Assembly: GCA_015680685.1 (NCBI GenBank)
Contig: MNCI01011846.1
Span: 26,513-90,512, forward strand
Direction: 5' to 3'
DNA: 64,000 bases
Source of the DNA: Gnetum montanum
Lineage: Eukaryota > Streptophyta > Gnetopsida > Gnetales > Gnetaceae
In this document: piece after piece, positions 23,433 to 34,735 of the stretch
Position numbering within the stretch: position 1 is the first letter of the stretch
Layout: every line of letters starts with the position of its first letter
Made by a program: the position numbers and the translations under genes
The notes under the pieces: model-generated
Told to the model about the DNA's origin: nothing
Seen by the model: the letters and a program-made list of their open reading frames with translations, nothing else
Databases searched by the model: none

Positions 23433-23838
23433 CATCGTTATTTTCAAGTGCTTTCAAGATGAACATTTTACTAAACCTCCTTCAAAATGCACACCTTTAC
23501 TCCATTGTTTTTTTTTATTAATTGGCAATGACATCTTCCTTGGGATTAAACTTAAAACATTTTTCTTCCAAATATTTACCTTACATATCATCAAATTAAA
23601 ACTTTATAACTCAGCATTACCTACCAAAACCAAAGCATTACAAAACCAAAGCATTACCTACCAGAACGAAACCCAAAATATATAGTTTCCAAATCCAAAA
23701 TCATACCACCGTTCATAATCACCGTGATGCAAAGTGAAAATGCTCAATGACCTGAAAGAGCCCTAATTAAATTACAAACAAGGGACACGGTGGCCCTGGT
23801 AACAAATTTTCGTCAAAATCAAATAACACACGCTCCAA
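23433..23838. other. Intergenic region upstream of the host gene
   Basis: No gene recognised. It presumably holds the promoter and 5' UTR of the host gene at 23893. I see no convincing TATA box. A short direct repeat (AAAACCAAAGCATTAC, 23624-23655) is present. Confidence 0.4.
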
Positions 23839-23892
23839 GTGTTGTATTACAGAGCAGAAAAGAGCAGATTTTCCGCAAGAACTTTGGCAAAG

Positions 23893-26800
23893 ATGTTCAA
23901 GTGCAGGTTTTTGGCAAGAGCTTTGATCGAACGGCATCAGCAGCATTCTCATGCCCATGCTGTTCATCTTGCCAAACACTTGTTTCCACGCAGTTTATGC
24001 AGATCCTTTTCAGCAGCAGCAGCAGCAGCAGAACGAGGGGAAACCCAAGCTCCTACTGCAAACGCTCCCAGCAGTATGAACCCATAAATTCAATTTATTT
24101 TGATCATTTTCTATTATAATCTACTGATTCTTTACTTTTTATCTTATATCATTCTTAAAGTTTTTAATTTTCCGAGGACATTTTACCATATCATTTCAGA
24201 TTCTCAAAAGCTTTATTCGCTAGCAATAAAATCAATTCCATTGTGCTTTTGGGATGTTTTCAGAGTATTTATGATGTTTTCATTGGTGATATAAAATCTA
24301 ATTACCCAAGCTTTGACGATCTGCAGTTGTATATGGAAGACTTTCAAGCATCGGGAAATATTGCACGAAGAAGGACATCATGAATATGTTTGCAGGGTGC
24401 AATCTAAACCCTGAGAGTGTACGATTTGCCTACACTGTCACATTTAATCCAATTGGCACGTAAGTTTTTCCTTTAGTCTGCTCGGAATGTATGCAAACTT
24501 AATAAAATTTCAGATATAATCACCTCGGTTCAATAAGAGGAAAAATATCTACAATGTTTCTCAGGTCCATGTTAAATTTCATCTAGTTTTTAATTTTTTT
24601 TCATGTTTGTGTATTTTGTAAGGAATCCATAATTTGCCATTTTGGTACCGGAAATCCATATAATCAATGTGCAAGCATGTAGGACTGATGTTAGAAGATG
24701 AAATTCATATTTATGTAACATATACACAGTTAGGTGTTAGCTTAGTGGTAAATGTCTCTCAGTAGCGGACGCTATTTTGTTGGGACAAGGCTAAGGCTAA
24801 GATGATGATGATGATATGCAATTAATGCTTTGATAGCCAGTGAGAGGTGACTTAAGTGGTTATCTCATTGGCTGGCAATGATTTGCAGGCACAAGGGACC
24901 ATCATTTGGAGTGATGGTGAGGTGCTTGTTTCTCACATCATAAGACCTGGGTTTGAGCCTAGGTGTAGCAACTTGAAAGAGGTTAGGCTTTCATTTATCC
25001 ACCAACCCTTGCAGTACCTTACCTTGGCAGGATGAATATTGAGCCTTTGGGTGATGATCCTTTTATATGCAGGTAATGCTCAATAGCTAATGAGAGGTGG
25101 CTGAAGTGGTTGGCTCATTGTTTGACAAGGATTTGCAGGCAAGAGCTTACCAGTTAGAGTCACACTTAAGGCATTGTTATATTCCTCCATAGTTCTTCTA
25201 ATGTAACATTTTTGGCTATCTGCATTGGGGTGTACCTATAGTCAAATTGTTTTGGGTTTCAACACCTCTTCACATTTTCCAATTTTAAGGTTACATGTTT
25301 TCACTATCACTACTACAAATGTTAAAAGCCAGGATACAAAATGTTCCTTTTAAAACTTACATACTGATGCACATTATACTTGGGGAACCCATGTTGTAAA
25401 AAGTCAATAATACATTTCTATTAAAGACTGAAAACTTTTTGCAGACAAATTTATGCACAAATACAAGTGTCTCATAACATTAAGCTGACAAAAGTAGAAA
25501 TTCTGTATACATAAAATAAGTTTTTTGGCTGCTGTCATTAAATACATATGACTTGCAGTTGCTCTTATATATTACTCTGGCTTATCCCATTGTATATGAT
25601 GTCTTTTAAGGGCTATCATTTTCTTGAATGAGCAAAAAGTGAAATTTTATTAATTATTGGGTGTACACAGGAAATTTAACAATATTAGAGATGAACCAAG
25701 GGACACGATTAAGGGTCCATTAAGTTAGATTCCAATCTAAAACAATAATTGTAAATGAAATAGTCACCTTATGGTACAAAGCCATTACTGCCCTTGACTG
25801 AAACATTAAAGACTTGGGAACTGAAATTGCAAATGATAAGACATATTCACTTTATAACATTTTACAGCAAACCATCACATCTGAAATTCATTCACTTTAT
25901 AACATTTTACAGCAAACCATCACATTTGAAATTCATTCACTTTATAACATTTTACAGAAAATCATTAGATCTGAAATTCTAAGATCATAGTGCACTCCAA
26001 ATTTTATCAGTACATCATTTTCCACATGTCTGTGTCTAAACTGCTGCTAAATTTTGTAAAGTATTTGCAGTGAAAACTTTATAGATATGATAAATTGCAA
26101 GGCACTCCACAACCAAATGATTGTCATTCTCACATCATCTATTTACCGTTGTCCATCTGATGGCATCAAGCTATCTGAAGTTAAAAATTTTGCTTTTCTT
26201 GCCCTTTGCATAAGTACATGAACTTCAAGAATAATAAAAACCCAAAATAATGGTATTCTTGATACTGTTTCCAATTAAAAAATTTTCCTTTATTGATAAC
26301 TTTCTTTTCTTACTGAACAAATTCTATATTTTACATGTTCTACTCTTGTGCGTTCATTCGCTCATTATCTTAATATAATGCCTAAGAGAAATCTTTATGC
26401 TTGGCCCTATGCACCCACCCCCCATGCCCCACTTTCATCAAGGGAACACAACACTGTTTTTGCTTAATGTGATTATTGTTGAGCTTTCTCTAGTTACACA
26501 TCATTTGAAATAAGAAAACAACTTGACTGGGTGGATGCGTTACCACCCAGAAAACTAGTCCTTCCCAGCCAAGGCAGTAAAAAGTTTTGATGGTCGGCTT
26601 GGGTCTTAAGTAAGAAGTACTCAAAATAAAAGTTAACATGAAATTGCTTTTGGGAAGCTTTAAAAAAAGAAGGGAAAAAAAAAACATTTTTGCAAGATTA
26701 TCAATATTGTAAATATTTTGGCTTTTGTAAATTTAATGAATTTGATATAATTAATCTTTATATGAAATCAAGCAGTCATTGAAATTATATTGGTTACTAC

Positions 26801-29426
26801 ATGAATTTTGTAGACAAATTGGTTACTACATGAAATTTGTAGACAAATTCTGTTACTAGCGATCATAAACATTATTTTGGATGCACATGCATAGACTCAA
26901 TGTTAAAAAGTCACGCTAAGGGTAAAAGAAGCCTACATTATTAAGGGTAAAAGAAGCCTACATTATTTAGGATCAATAGTGATGAATATTTTAAATTGGG
27001 GCAGGGCTAAATTATGCCAATACATTATACATATTAATCTTTGTTTGAGCAAGATTGCCATTCAGTTATAGTTAATTTTCCTTGTGCTGTGCAACTGCTT
27101 ATACAAGTTTGGCTTAAAAAAAAAATTGTATGTCAGCTGCTGATATCAATGAGTTTTAAATGCTGATAAATTGACTTGGTCTGTCCTTTAATACATTGCA
27201 ATATGTATCACAAATGTGATCTTTTGTTTTGAAACAGAATACTGCAGTTTCCTTCCAGGGATGCCTACAATCAAGCATTCAGGTTGATTGGGTTCAAAGC
27301 TCGTCACCTTAGATTGCAGGAGGTAAATTTTTGTTTATTCAATCACATTCTTTTTTCACTGTTGAAAAGCTGTGAAATAAATATGCGAATCAATTGTGTT
27401 TGGTGATGCAACTTACAAGCAAATGATTATTTCTTTTTTAGGCAAATAAGCAGGAATGGGACCGTTTTGATACAGGCTATGATGGAAGAGTTGTAAGCAC
27501 TTGTTATACGTTTTCCACATGCATCATTATTTTCTTGAAATTTATTATTGTTTTTACAATATTGCACACTATCCTTTATTTCAGTTTAACGTGCCAATTG
27601 CATGTAAGATGAGAATGGACTTGATAACAATGAGGTCTTGACATGGAAAACCCACGTCACAAGGTTGATTCCAGTGGGCAATGCTGAATTATGTACCGAC
27701 AAATTCCTTAAAGGAATTCTGAAACCAATGTGGTCTGATAGATCCAAAAGGGTCTTAGTAGACATAAGTAAAAGTTCAGTTTCAGGATAACTTTGGATCA
27801 TGGATTTAATATTTTGAAACTTGGTATCTCTAAAAAACTGATGACTGTGATTTAGTGGTAACCTGACACATTTGAGATTTTTAGTTTATTAAACATCTTT
27901 AGAGATTTTATCTTTTCATTAATAAAATTTTCTTTTTACTTGTTCCTAGTTTATTAAACATCCTTGGAGACCTGTAAGTCAGTCTTTCTTTCTTGAAAAT
28001 TAAGATACCAATAATGAAGTAAGAATGGACATACTAGTAAATAAAAAGTGTGATAGTAATTCTCATTTCTGGATCCATTTGAGGGGTTAGTTAATTGTTG
28101 GGGCTGATAGTAATTCCACAGACAAAAATTGCTGCTTCATAGTGCTCCAGCGTTGTCATTGGGCTATGATAGCATCTAGGTCTGATGTTTTCAGTCATGT
28201 GCTTGAATGGATTTAGCCATGTTTGGATGTGGTGGTTTGCATCTTTTGGATTGTGCTTGTAAGGCAGGATGCATGTTAATCTCATTTTCTGCCTGTTTCC
28301 GTTACTGAGTTTCTGCATGAAGTGTTGGACACTACTTCTGTTTTCTCTTTGCTCGCATTTTCTAGGTGTGAACTGCTATTGCTTGTCAGAAGTTGTTTTT
28401 ATAGTTACAGTATTCCCAATACGGCAACTGTCAACCAGTTTGATACAAGCAGCTAATTAACCAATCTTTTCAAGAAATGGAGAGATAGGTCCATGTGGAA
28501 GATTCAGACCGCTTCTTAAATTTTCTTTACCTGGTTTGAATTTTGAAATAATCCCAGTTCATTAATTGAAGCTTTTGCATACCATATGCATGTCAGAGGC
28601 TCACATTTTGATGTTGTAACTCATTTCATGTAATCACTTGGAGGCTTAGTACTCATCCCAGGAAGTAGGGTCCCAAGGGCATCATAGATGAGTGAAAGCC
28701 TAACCTCTTTTCAAGTGGCTGCACATAGGTTCAAACCTAGGCCTTACAGCATGAGAAACAAGGATCTTACCAGCATGAGAAACAAGGATCTTACCATTAT
28801 TTAAAATGATGGCCTCTATTTCAATGCTATAACTGTTTGGGGTCCCAAAAACTAATACAATAAAAGCACTAGAATGATACATTCTTTACAAATATCTAGT
28901 TTTATTACTTCAGAATATTGATAGTGCCTTTGGAAAGCCTCTTGCATTTAATAAACCATACACTACTTAACAAATTACTTGTAGTAATTTATATTTGTTG
29001 TTGTAACTATATTTGCTTCAATTTTGTGTTTTAATCTTCATATATGTCTACTTTTTACTTGCAAAGTTTCATTAAGAAGTGTTTATTTCAGCTCGCTTTG
29101 CAAGGAGTTCCAGTGAATGCTCTTCCTGATGATATTGAACGTTGCTTCCCTGGATATAATCTTGGTCCTTCAGATATCCGTTTTGTAATTAGGTATGGTG
29201 ATTTCTGAGAAGAAAATGATGTATAAATCTGTAAATGCTTGGTTGAGTCATATTGCAAGATTTTCTTTTATGCAGGGGGGGAAGGGCAGGGGTAGTCAGT
29301 GATGAGAAGCCTATTCGATTTGCCTTGGTGAAATTTCCAACGATGATGGACGCACTAAATGCAATGAGAGAGCGGAATAAGAGTTTCTGTCTTAATAATC
29401 CTATTATCATGAGATTATTACAGTGA
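23893..29426 (+). CDS. Host gene: mitochondrial RRM-like protein, six exons
   Basis: Exons by reading frame and splice sites: 23893-24073, 24327-24459, 27238-27322, 27442-27492, 29092-29192, 29276-29426 (TGA). All five introns are GT-AG and the frame is open throughout: 702 bases, 233 aa. An in-frame ATG at 23839 would add 18 residues. The first ~50 residues are rich in Arg, His, Ala and Ser with no acidic residues before Ala-rich RSLCRSFSAAAAAAERGE, as in a mitochondrial targeting peptide. Residues ~61-133 (VYGRLSSIG ... FNPIGTILQFPSRDAYNQAF) and ~151-233 (LALQGVPVNALPDDIERCF ... RFALVKFPTMMDALNAM) each follow an RRM-like beta-alpha-beta order, with weak RNP motifs. I do not recognise the gene. 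An organellar RNA-binding or ribosome-associated role is an inference. No broken codons are seen, so it is probably functional. Confidence 0.82.
24010..24033 (+). repeat. CAG triplet run inside exon 1
   Basis: An (AGC)n run encodes the Ala stretch of the presequence in the chosen frame. It is a likely site of length variation. Confidence 0.8.
24835..25190 (+). repeat. SINE-like repeats in intron 2 of the host gene
   Basis: Two related units. One at 24838-25040 has GTGACTTAAGTGGTTATCTC (tRNA-like A box) and GGGTTTGAGCCTA (B box-like) near 24949. The other at 25085-25190 has GTGGCTGAAGTGGTTGGCTC. Both share ATTTGCAGGCA. The part from about 24925 to 25010 recurs inverted in intron 4 (28672-28790), which shows it is a dispersed repeat. 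Confidence 0.55.
25844..25978 (+). repeat. Three 45-bp tandem repeats in intron 2
   Basis: Three copies of a 45-bp unit beginning CATTCACTTTATAACATTTT. Copies 1 and 2 are almost identical; copy 3 differs at several bases. The 45-bp period keeps one frame open, which makes a chance short ORF. Confidence 0.92.
26794..26968 (+). repeat. Two short tandem duplications in intron 2
   Basis: ATTGGTTACTACATGAATTT plus 12 more bases is duplicated at 26794-26858. GGGTAAAAGAAGCCTACATT plus a few bases is duplicated at 26919-26971. Both are recent-looking local duplications with few differences. Confidence 0.8.
28672..28815 (-). repeat. SINE-like repeat in intron 4, inverted copy
   Basis: On the minus strand it reads CTTGTTTCTCATGCTG... 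CTAGGTTTGAACCTATG ... GAGGTTAGGCTTTCA, the homologue of 24925-25000 in reverse. It contains an internal 25-bp tandem duplication (GCATGAGAAACAAGGATCTT, starts near 28750 and 28775). Confidence 0.6.
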
Positions 29427-30180
29427 TTCAAACTATTTGTTGACATGGACAATGTCAATATTAATTCAACTAGCATTCTTGCCTTTGGTTTAGATGAGAA
29501 CACTTGTTTCTGAGCTATAATTTATGAGTCCCAGGTTCTATGCAATGATGCATATGCCCAAATATTGGTGTCTCCAGGTTGGACATTCTTAATTTCTTTT
29601 ATTGGATGTACAAGGAATTAACTCATTTACCAAAAGTACATCAGTCTTGAAACATTAAAAAGACAGTTGGAACATTACTTGACTGGGACATTTTAGGTAA
29701 AATCATTACATGTGCTATTTATTTGTGTGTATCCAAATAACTTGATTCTTAACTTATTGTGATTGTTCCCATGGGTCCTTGAGGCAAGTTTATGAAAATT
29801 AATCCTAATAAAATAGCTCAGTTAAGGCTAGATGATCCCTACAACCCTAGCTATACATGTTTTTCTGGATCTATGACAGTTATTGCAAGGGTTGCTAAAG
29901 CAATGTTTTTCAGCTACTGTTAGATGAAAAGTTTGAAATCATGAATAGAACAATATGGTAAGCTGTATACATCCCAATATTAGCGTATTATCCCAATGAT
30001 GAGCTTTAATTATAGTTTAACTTAAAATGAAATTTTGCATTTCAAGTACATGCATATTAACTGTATCAGTTTATAGAGAAACTAGATCATAAACTAGCCT
30101 GTAACTCACTACATGACTTAGAGATTAAGCCAATGAGAGCTTTGTAGGACATAAATGCTTTTAAAAAGTGCTTTTTTTTT
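29427..30180. other. Downstream flank of the host gene
   Basis: AT-rich, with no gene recognised. It presumably contains the 3' UTR of the RRM-like gene. I see no single clear poly(A) signal. Confidence 0.4.
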
Positions 30181-30982
30181 CTTTTTTTGATCTTTTAAAT
30201 AGTTTGGATAGAATTTTAATAAGTCATGATTCTAATAATGGCCTTTTTGATTTTTCATGGATCAATGACCATTTTTTCCATTCTGCTCTAAGCCTACCAT
30301 ACCATTATTAGTTCTAATATTGGTATTTGGCCTAGATTCAATTATCTAGTTAATGCTAACAATAATATGGAATTATTGAAATATCAGATTTGGAAGATAA
30401 GGAATGCTTCCACTCTTTTAAAATTCAAGCCTTTATGGTATTTGATTCATCAAGGTTTGTGTATTGGTATTTGCTACTCTCATTTGGTTGTTCATGATCC
30501 TAAATGTCCTCTTTGCAACATTGAATACTCATTTATCCATTGTTTTCTTGAAGTTCTTGGTCTTGGTGTAGCTCATATTTACATCATTTCAAACCAAGGT
30601 TGTAGGAAGTTTTATCTGGTGATACTTATCAACTTTGAGGATTTTTGCTTCATACTCGAAATTGCTTTTGTTTCTTGTTCTTTATGCTATTTGGAAATTT
30701 CAATGTACTGTAGTATATTGTAGAGATTCTTTAGCTAATTCTCTCTTTATTAGCTCAAGACAACATTAGGAAACAACTCATGCTTTAGTTGTAACTTTGA
30801 ATAGATCTCTCTTTAGCCTTTTTCTCCCTTTTTTTGTTTACGGTGAGCCTTTAGTAGGAAGTGGAAACTTGAGAGGGTGCTTTTGAGAAGGTAAGGTCTA
30901 ATCTTTTTACTATCCTAGAGGAGAGATTTTTTATGGATTGGTTTTAAGGTGAAAAACCTAAAAATGCATCTCAAAACCTTTG
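30181..30982 (+). pseudogene. LINE remnant with zf-RVT region
   Basis: A 118-codon open stretch at 30367-30723 contains YQIWKIRNAS..LWYLIHQGL followed by CPLCNIEYSFIHCFLE. This is the layout of the zinc-binding domain that follows the reverse transcriptase of plant LINEs. No RT palm motifs are visible upstream, and frames are broken on both sides. The segment is cut by element C. Sequence at 40659-40773 would continue it if C is removed. Confidence 0.55.
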
Positions 30983-30987
30983 AACCT
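30983..30987 (+). repeat. Left target-site duplication of element C
   Basis: AACCT is repeated at 40654-40658 after the 3' LTR. A 5-bp duplication is typical of Ty3/gypsy integration. Confidence 0.93.
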
Positions 30988-31529
30988 TGATGAGCCACGA
31001 TATCGGGTATGCGATATTGGAGCCTTCCAAGTGATATCGGGCATCTGATATCGAGGCTTGTCTTGTTGCCTATAAATAAGAGCGGGCACACTTGGTTTGA
31101 GTAGCTTTTTGTTGAGTAGTTTGTTAATTAGTCTTAGCCCCTTATCCGAACTCTTGACTTTTCTCCCTCTCAGAGTTAGAATTATTTTTGCGTGCCCGCA
31201 GNAAATGTGTACGGCAAGTGAGAATGGATGCTGGTGTTAGGACTAATTAAAGCATAGTTGAGTAGTGAAATTAAATTAGTTACTTAGTTATATCTCTCCT
31301 CCCTTTGTAGCACCAGGCCATAAAACATCAAAATATATAATAATCATATATCTCAAGTTTACTTAACTATACAATCGTGCTATACAAATAAGCTTGGGAA
31401 GACAACGATTGACTAAATTGTCCTTGTTCCACAAAAGCGCATAAGCACTTAGTCCTTGGAATTCGACTGGATTGTGCGTGGATGCTCGTATTCGTATGGT
31501 TGAGCATAGAGATACCTCGCTGCTTATTA
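30988..31529 (+). repeat. 5' LTR of element C (with assembly gap)
   Basis: It starts TGATGAGCC and ends CTTATTA. It is 542 bases long against 858 for the 3' LTR. The sequence jumps at an N (31202) from the part matching 40035 to the part matching 40327, so roughly 290-320 bases are missing there. TATA box CTATAAATAAGAG near 31072. Confidence 0.92.
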
Positions 31530-31530
31530 T

Positions 31531-31547
31531 TGGCACCGTTGCCGGGG
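31531..31547 (+). other. Primer-binding site of element C (tRNA-Asp)
   Basis: TGGCACCGTTGCCGGGG has one transition from the exact tRNA-Asp complement. It is the best-preserved PBS in the window. Confidence 0.93.
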
Positions 31548-31669
31548 ACTTTGTTGTTTGTGTGTTAATTAGAACTTAAGAAATCTTTCTCATTGTTGGA
31601 ACGAAACCTTAAGGTTGGTTACAAGGAAAAATAATAATATATAATACATTGCACACTGAATAGACAATC

Positions 31670-34120
31670 ATGTCTCCTTCTTTGTACGAAAGTGTTTCAC
31701 TGCCTAGGTTTGATATAGGGAACAATCGGAGGCATAGTACACATGATAATTTGCCAGTCCCTCAATAGTTCCGTGTGGTATATGTTCATCCTGATGAATA
31801 TGTACCAAACTTTACCTTTATCCTCCATCAGGATGAACAACTGCGTTGGCGAGATTTAGAAGGTAACATAGTGTTACCTCCTGATCGCTTAGTCCCGGGG
31901 ATGCTTCTTCATGATCTCACACGAATTGGTATGCAGCACTTATAGGTAGAGTACGTTGTGCATGATCATGACTCGAGAGAGTACTGACCCAGGGAGGCAC
32001 AACATCAAAGGGAATTATAATAGGAGAGATGTCATGAATTCATGAAGGGAAAGTTGTCTTAGAATGTCCTTTATGTCATAAGTGAAAATGAGGGTGGTGA
32101 ACCTGCCTCAGGAGGTTTCCCATGAAACAATGTTCCTCCCGTTGATTTTGGTCAAGGGGTTGTGTATTAGAACCTTCATTCAACCATCCATAACCTAGGT
32201 TCTGATACCAACTGACACAAAGGGTTCAACAAAGGAACACACACACATGATAAAGATGGACATGTTGATCGTAATTGCGAGCGAGGTTGCGACCACCGAA
32301 GAGAAGGTAGCAGGCACTGTCATGGTGATGGTCCTCCTTCTTCTTCACTTTCATCATCTCCTTCACCCTCTTCTTTAGGATTTGGATGTAGTTATAAGGA
32401 AAAAGACCATGAGGATAATAGTAAGCGGAACAGAGATCATAGACGAAACAGTCAGGAAAGGGGACGAGGGCACTCTAGAGAATCACAACACGGAAGAAGG
32501 GAGAGTAGGGAACAACATAGGCATCATAGACACCACAGACAAGACGATCATGATGAACTCCTACTCGCTACTCAAAGTATGCTAGACATAACTGAGGCTA
32601 TTAGAATTCCAACAAGGCACCAAAAAGATAGTAGGATCAAGAGATTAAACATGAACAACATCCCACGATTTGAAGCAGGATACAATGCTAATCCTCAAAA
32701 TCATCTACAAGAATTCCATGATGCAGGTGCCTTACAAAACATAGAAAATGAATGGCAAAAACTAAAGTTGTTCCCACGGACACTAGTCAAAGAAGCGAAG
32801 AGTTCGTATCGCTCTTTAGAATTGGAATCCATTCATAGGTAGAGTACCATGTTAGAATTGTTCAACAATAAGTGCCAAACATACTCTCGAGTGTCCAACC
32901 TATGAAAGCAAATCCAAGGATGGAAACAAGGAGGGCATGAACCCTTGGATGTTGCCATGGGTAGATATTATGCACTGTTACATCGTTGTCCTGGCCATGG
33001 TTATTCGTAGAGGGATCAACTACGCCATCTCATAGATGGGCTTAGGCATGAAATGCGGAAAACCCTTGGGATGTATGCCCAAGGAAGGCTATCTGAGCTT
33101 AGGACCCATCAAGTACAAAGATTATTGGAGCAAGTTGCTAAAAAGGAAGGTGAGCTAAGAAAAAGAGAGAGTGCAGAGGAATATAACATAGATCCTTCCC
33201 TTAAAAAAAAAGGAGTAAGATTTTGTAAGGATGAAGAAGAGTCACCACTCGAAGAGATGGTGAATAGGAAAACTTTGCCTATTCAAAAGTTGGCATTGGA
33301 AGTATCGGTAAAGGTAGACCAAATGTGGGACTTCCTAGATAATAAATTTCAAACCGTTCTCAAAATAGTAGAGGAGTCTAGAGAGCAAGGTAGTGAATGG
33401 GAAAAGAGAAAAAAGAGGGAAGCGGAATATGCACGCAACAAGGGTAAGGGAAAAGTTGCCATCATCGAAGAGGTTGTGGATTCGGATACAGACAATGATA
33501 GTGGATGCAAGATATGCCAATACGACCATCCTAAGGGATGTTTCCTTGTAATCTCACATTTACAGGAGTTTGGGGTGTATGCACTCAACCCACGATTGAA
33601 CAGAAGGTAAACATCCTGAAAGGTACCTTATCCCCAAGGTAACCCAAGACAGTTCCACCAACCCTTAACGTATTATCCAAGTGGAACTCCACCATAACCA
33701 ATTGAGTAGTATCAACAGTGGCAACACCCACAATCATGGGGAATTCCACCACCACGACAATAGTATCCTTATCGTCAACCTGACCTGTATGGATATTACG
33801 TGCAGCAGCCAATTTCTCCATGTGACTCTACTAGTCACGTCACCCCTCAACCTCACTACCAAACACATGAGTATCATAGGACTCCTTCTCCTAGGGGTGA
33901 TGTTCCACAAACGTACCATCCTTCTCATTTGGATGCATCTCTTCCATCCTTAACTCCATTACCACTTGCTCCAGCCATGCAGGGTGAGCTCCCTGCCCAG
34001 CTGCAGCAACGCAACGCTACAAGGGCTGTTAATTCTCACCCTAATGTTGGTCCAAAAAATTGCATAAAGACGAGACCTTTCTTTAGAACCAATAGTCCAA
34101 CCAAGTCCTTACAGTCATGA
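31670..34120 (+). pseudogene. gag of element C
   Basis: ATG at 31670 (MSPSLYES). The N-terminal block includes ILHQDEQLRWRDLEGNIV, followed by a His/Arg/Asp/Ser-rich linker. The gag core is at 32579-33130 (MLDITEAIRIPTRHQKDSR, LFPRTLVKEAKSSYRSLE, CPGHGY, DGLRHEMRKTLGMYAQGRL). An open 185-codon segment at 33053-33610 holds a charged helical stretch and the CCHC-like GCKICQYDHPKGC at 33505-33543. A Pro/Gln-rich linker to 34120 follows. The stops seen are mostly TAG, TGA or TAA in place of codons read in other copies. Confidence 0.88.
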
Positions 34121-34735
34121 GCGGCTAATTCTTCAAACACCTCATCACCAATCGAAACTTCTGAGCTCCCTTCAACCCAAAGGCCACATTCAATGCATAT
34201 GGTCATGTTAACTCATGCCATCACCGATTGGATAAAAGTTGGCCATCTTCTTAAGAAATTCTCTGATCTTGGGAGTCCTCTTATATATCTATAGATCGCT
34301 GGGAATGAACCGTGCAAAGCTCTTTTGGATTAAGGTTTTCTTGTCAACTTAATCTCTCAAGAAATGTACAAAGCCTGGAACCTACCTCCATTAAAAAAGA
34401 GTAACATTCATTTAAAGTTGGCCAACCAGTCCATCACTGTCCCATTAGGACTAGTGGAGGACATTGTCACCACTGTTTGTGGATGGTTGTATCTAGTTGA
34501 ATTCCTAGTGATTCAAGTGAACAACGGTAAGGGGGACTTCAGAATCATAATGGGAAGAGCATGGCTAAGCACAATTGACACATGCTTAGGAATCTGTAAT
34601 CTTTCCCTAGAAATATTAAAAAAAATATGTTTGGAAAGATCAAGAAGAAGAAAGTTTCATGCATCGCATACAGTGACACAGAGTGTAATTGCATGCAAAA
34701 GTCATGGTTTGTACAACATTTAACATTGCCTGCAT
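34121..34735 (+). pseudogene. Protease of element C
   Basis: Recognisable from MLTHAITDWIKVGHL through the retropepsin core to IIMGRAWLSTIDTCLG. The active-site triplet is destroyed: LLD is followed by a stop and GF where relatives have SGS. An open segment of 119 codons (34364-34723) covers the second half. Confidence 0.87.

Noticed and set aside
23790-24119. Alternative frame of exon 1 (109 codons)
   Set aside because: The frame from 23893 joins exon 2 correctly and has a targeting-peptide composition. This frame does not continue past the splice site.
25794-25982. 62-codon ORF with repeated FITFYSKPSHLKF
   Set aside because: It is the 45-bp tandem repeat read in one frame.
28700-28882. 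60-codon ORF in intron 4
   Set aside because: It lies in the SINE-like repeat and has no support as a gene.
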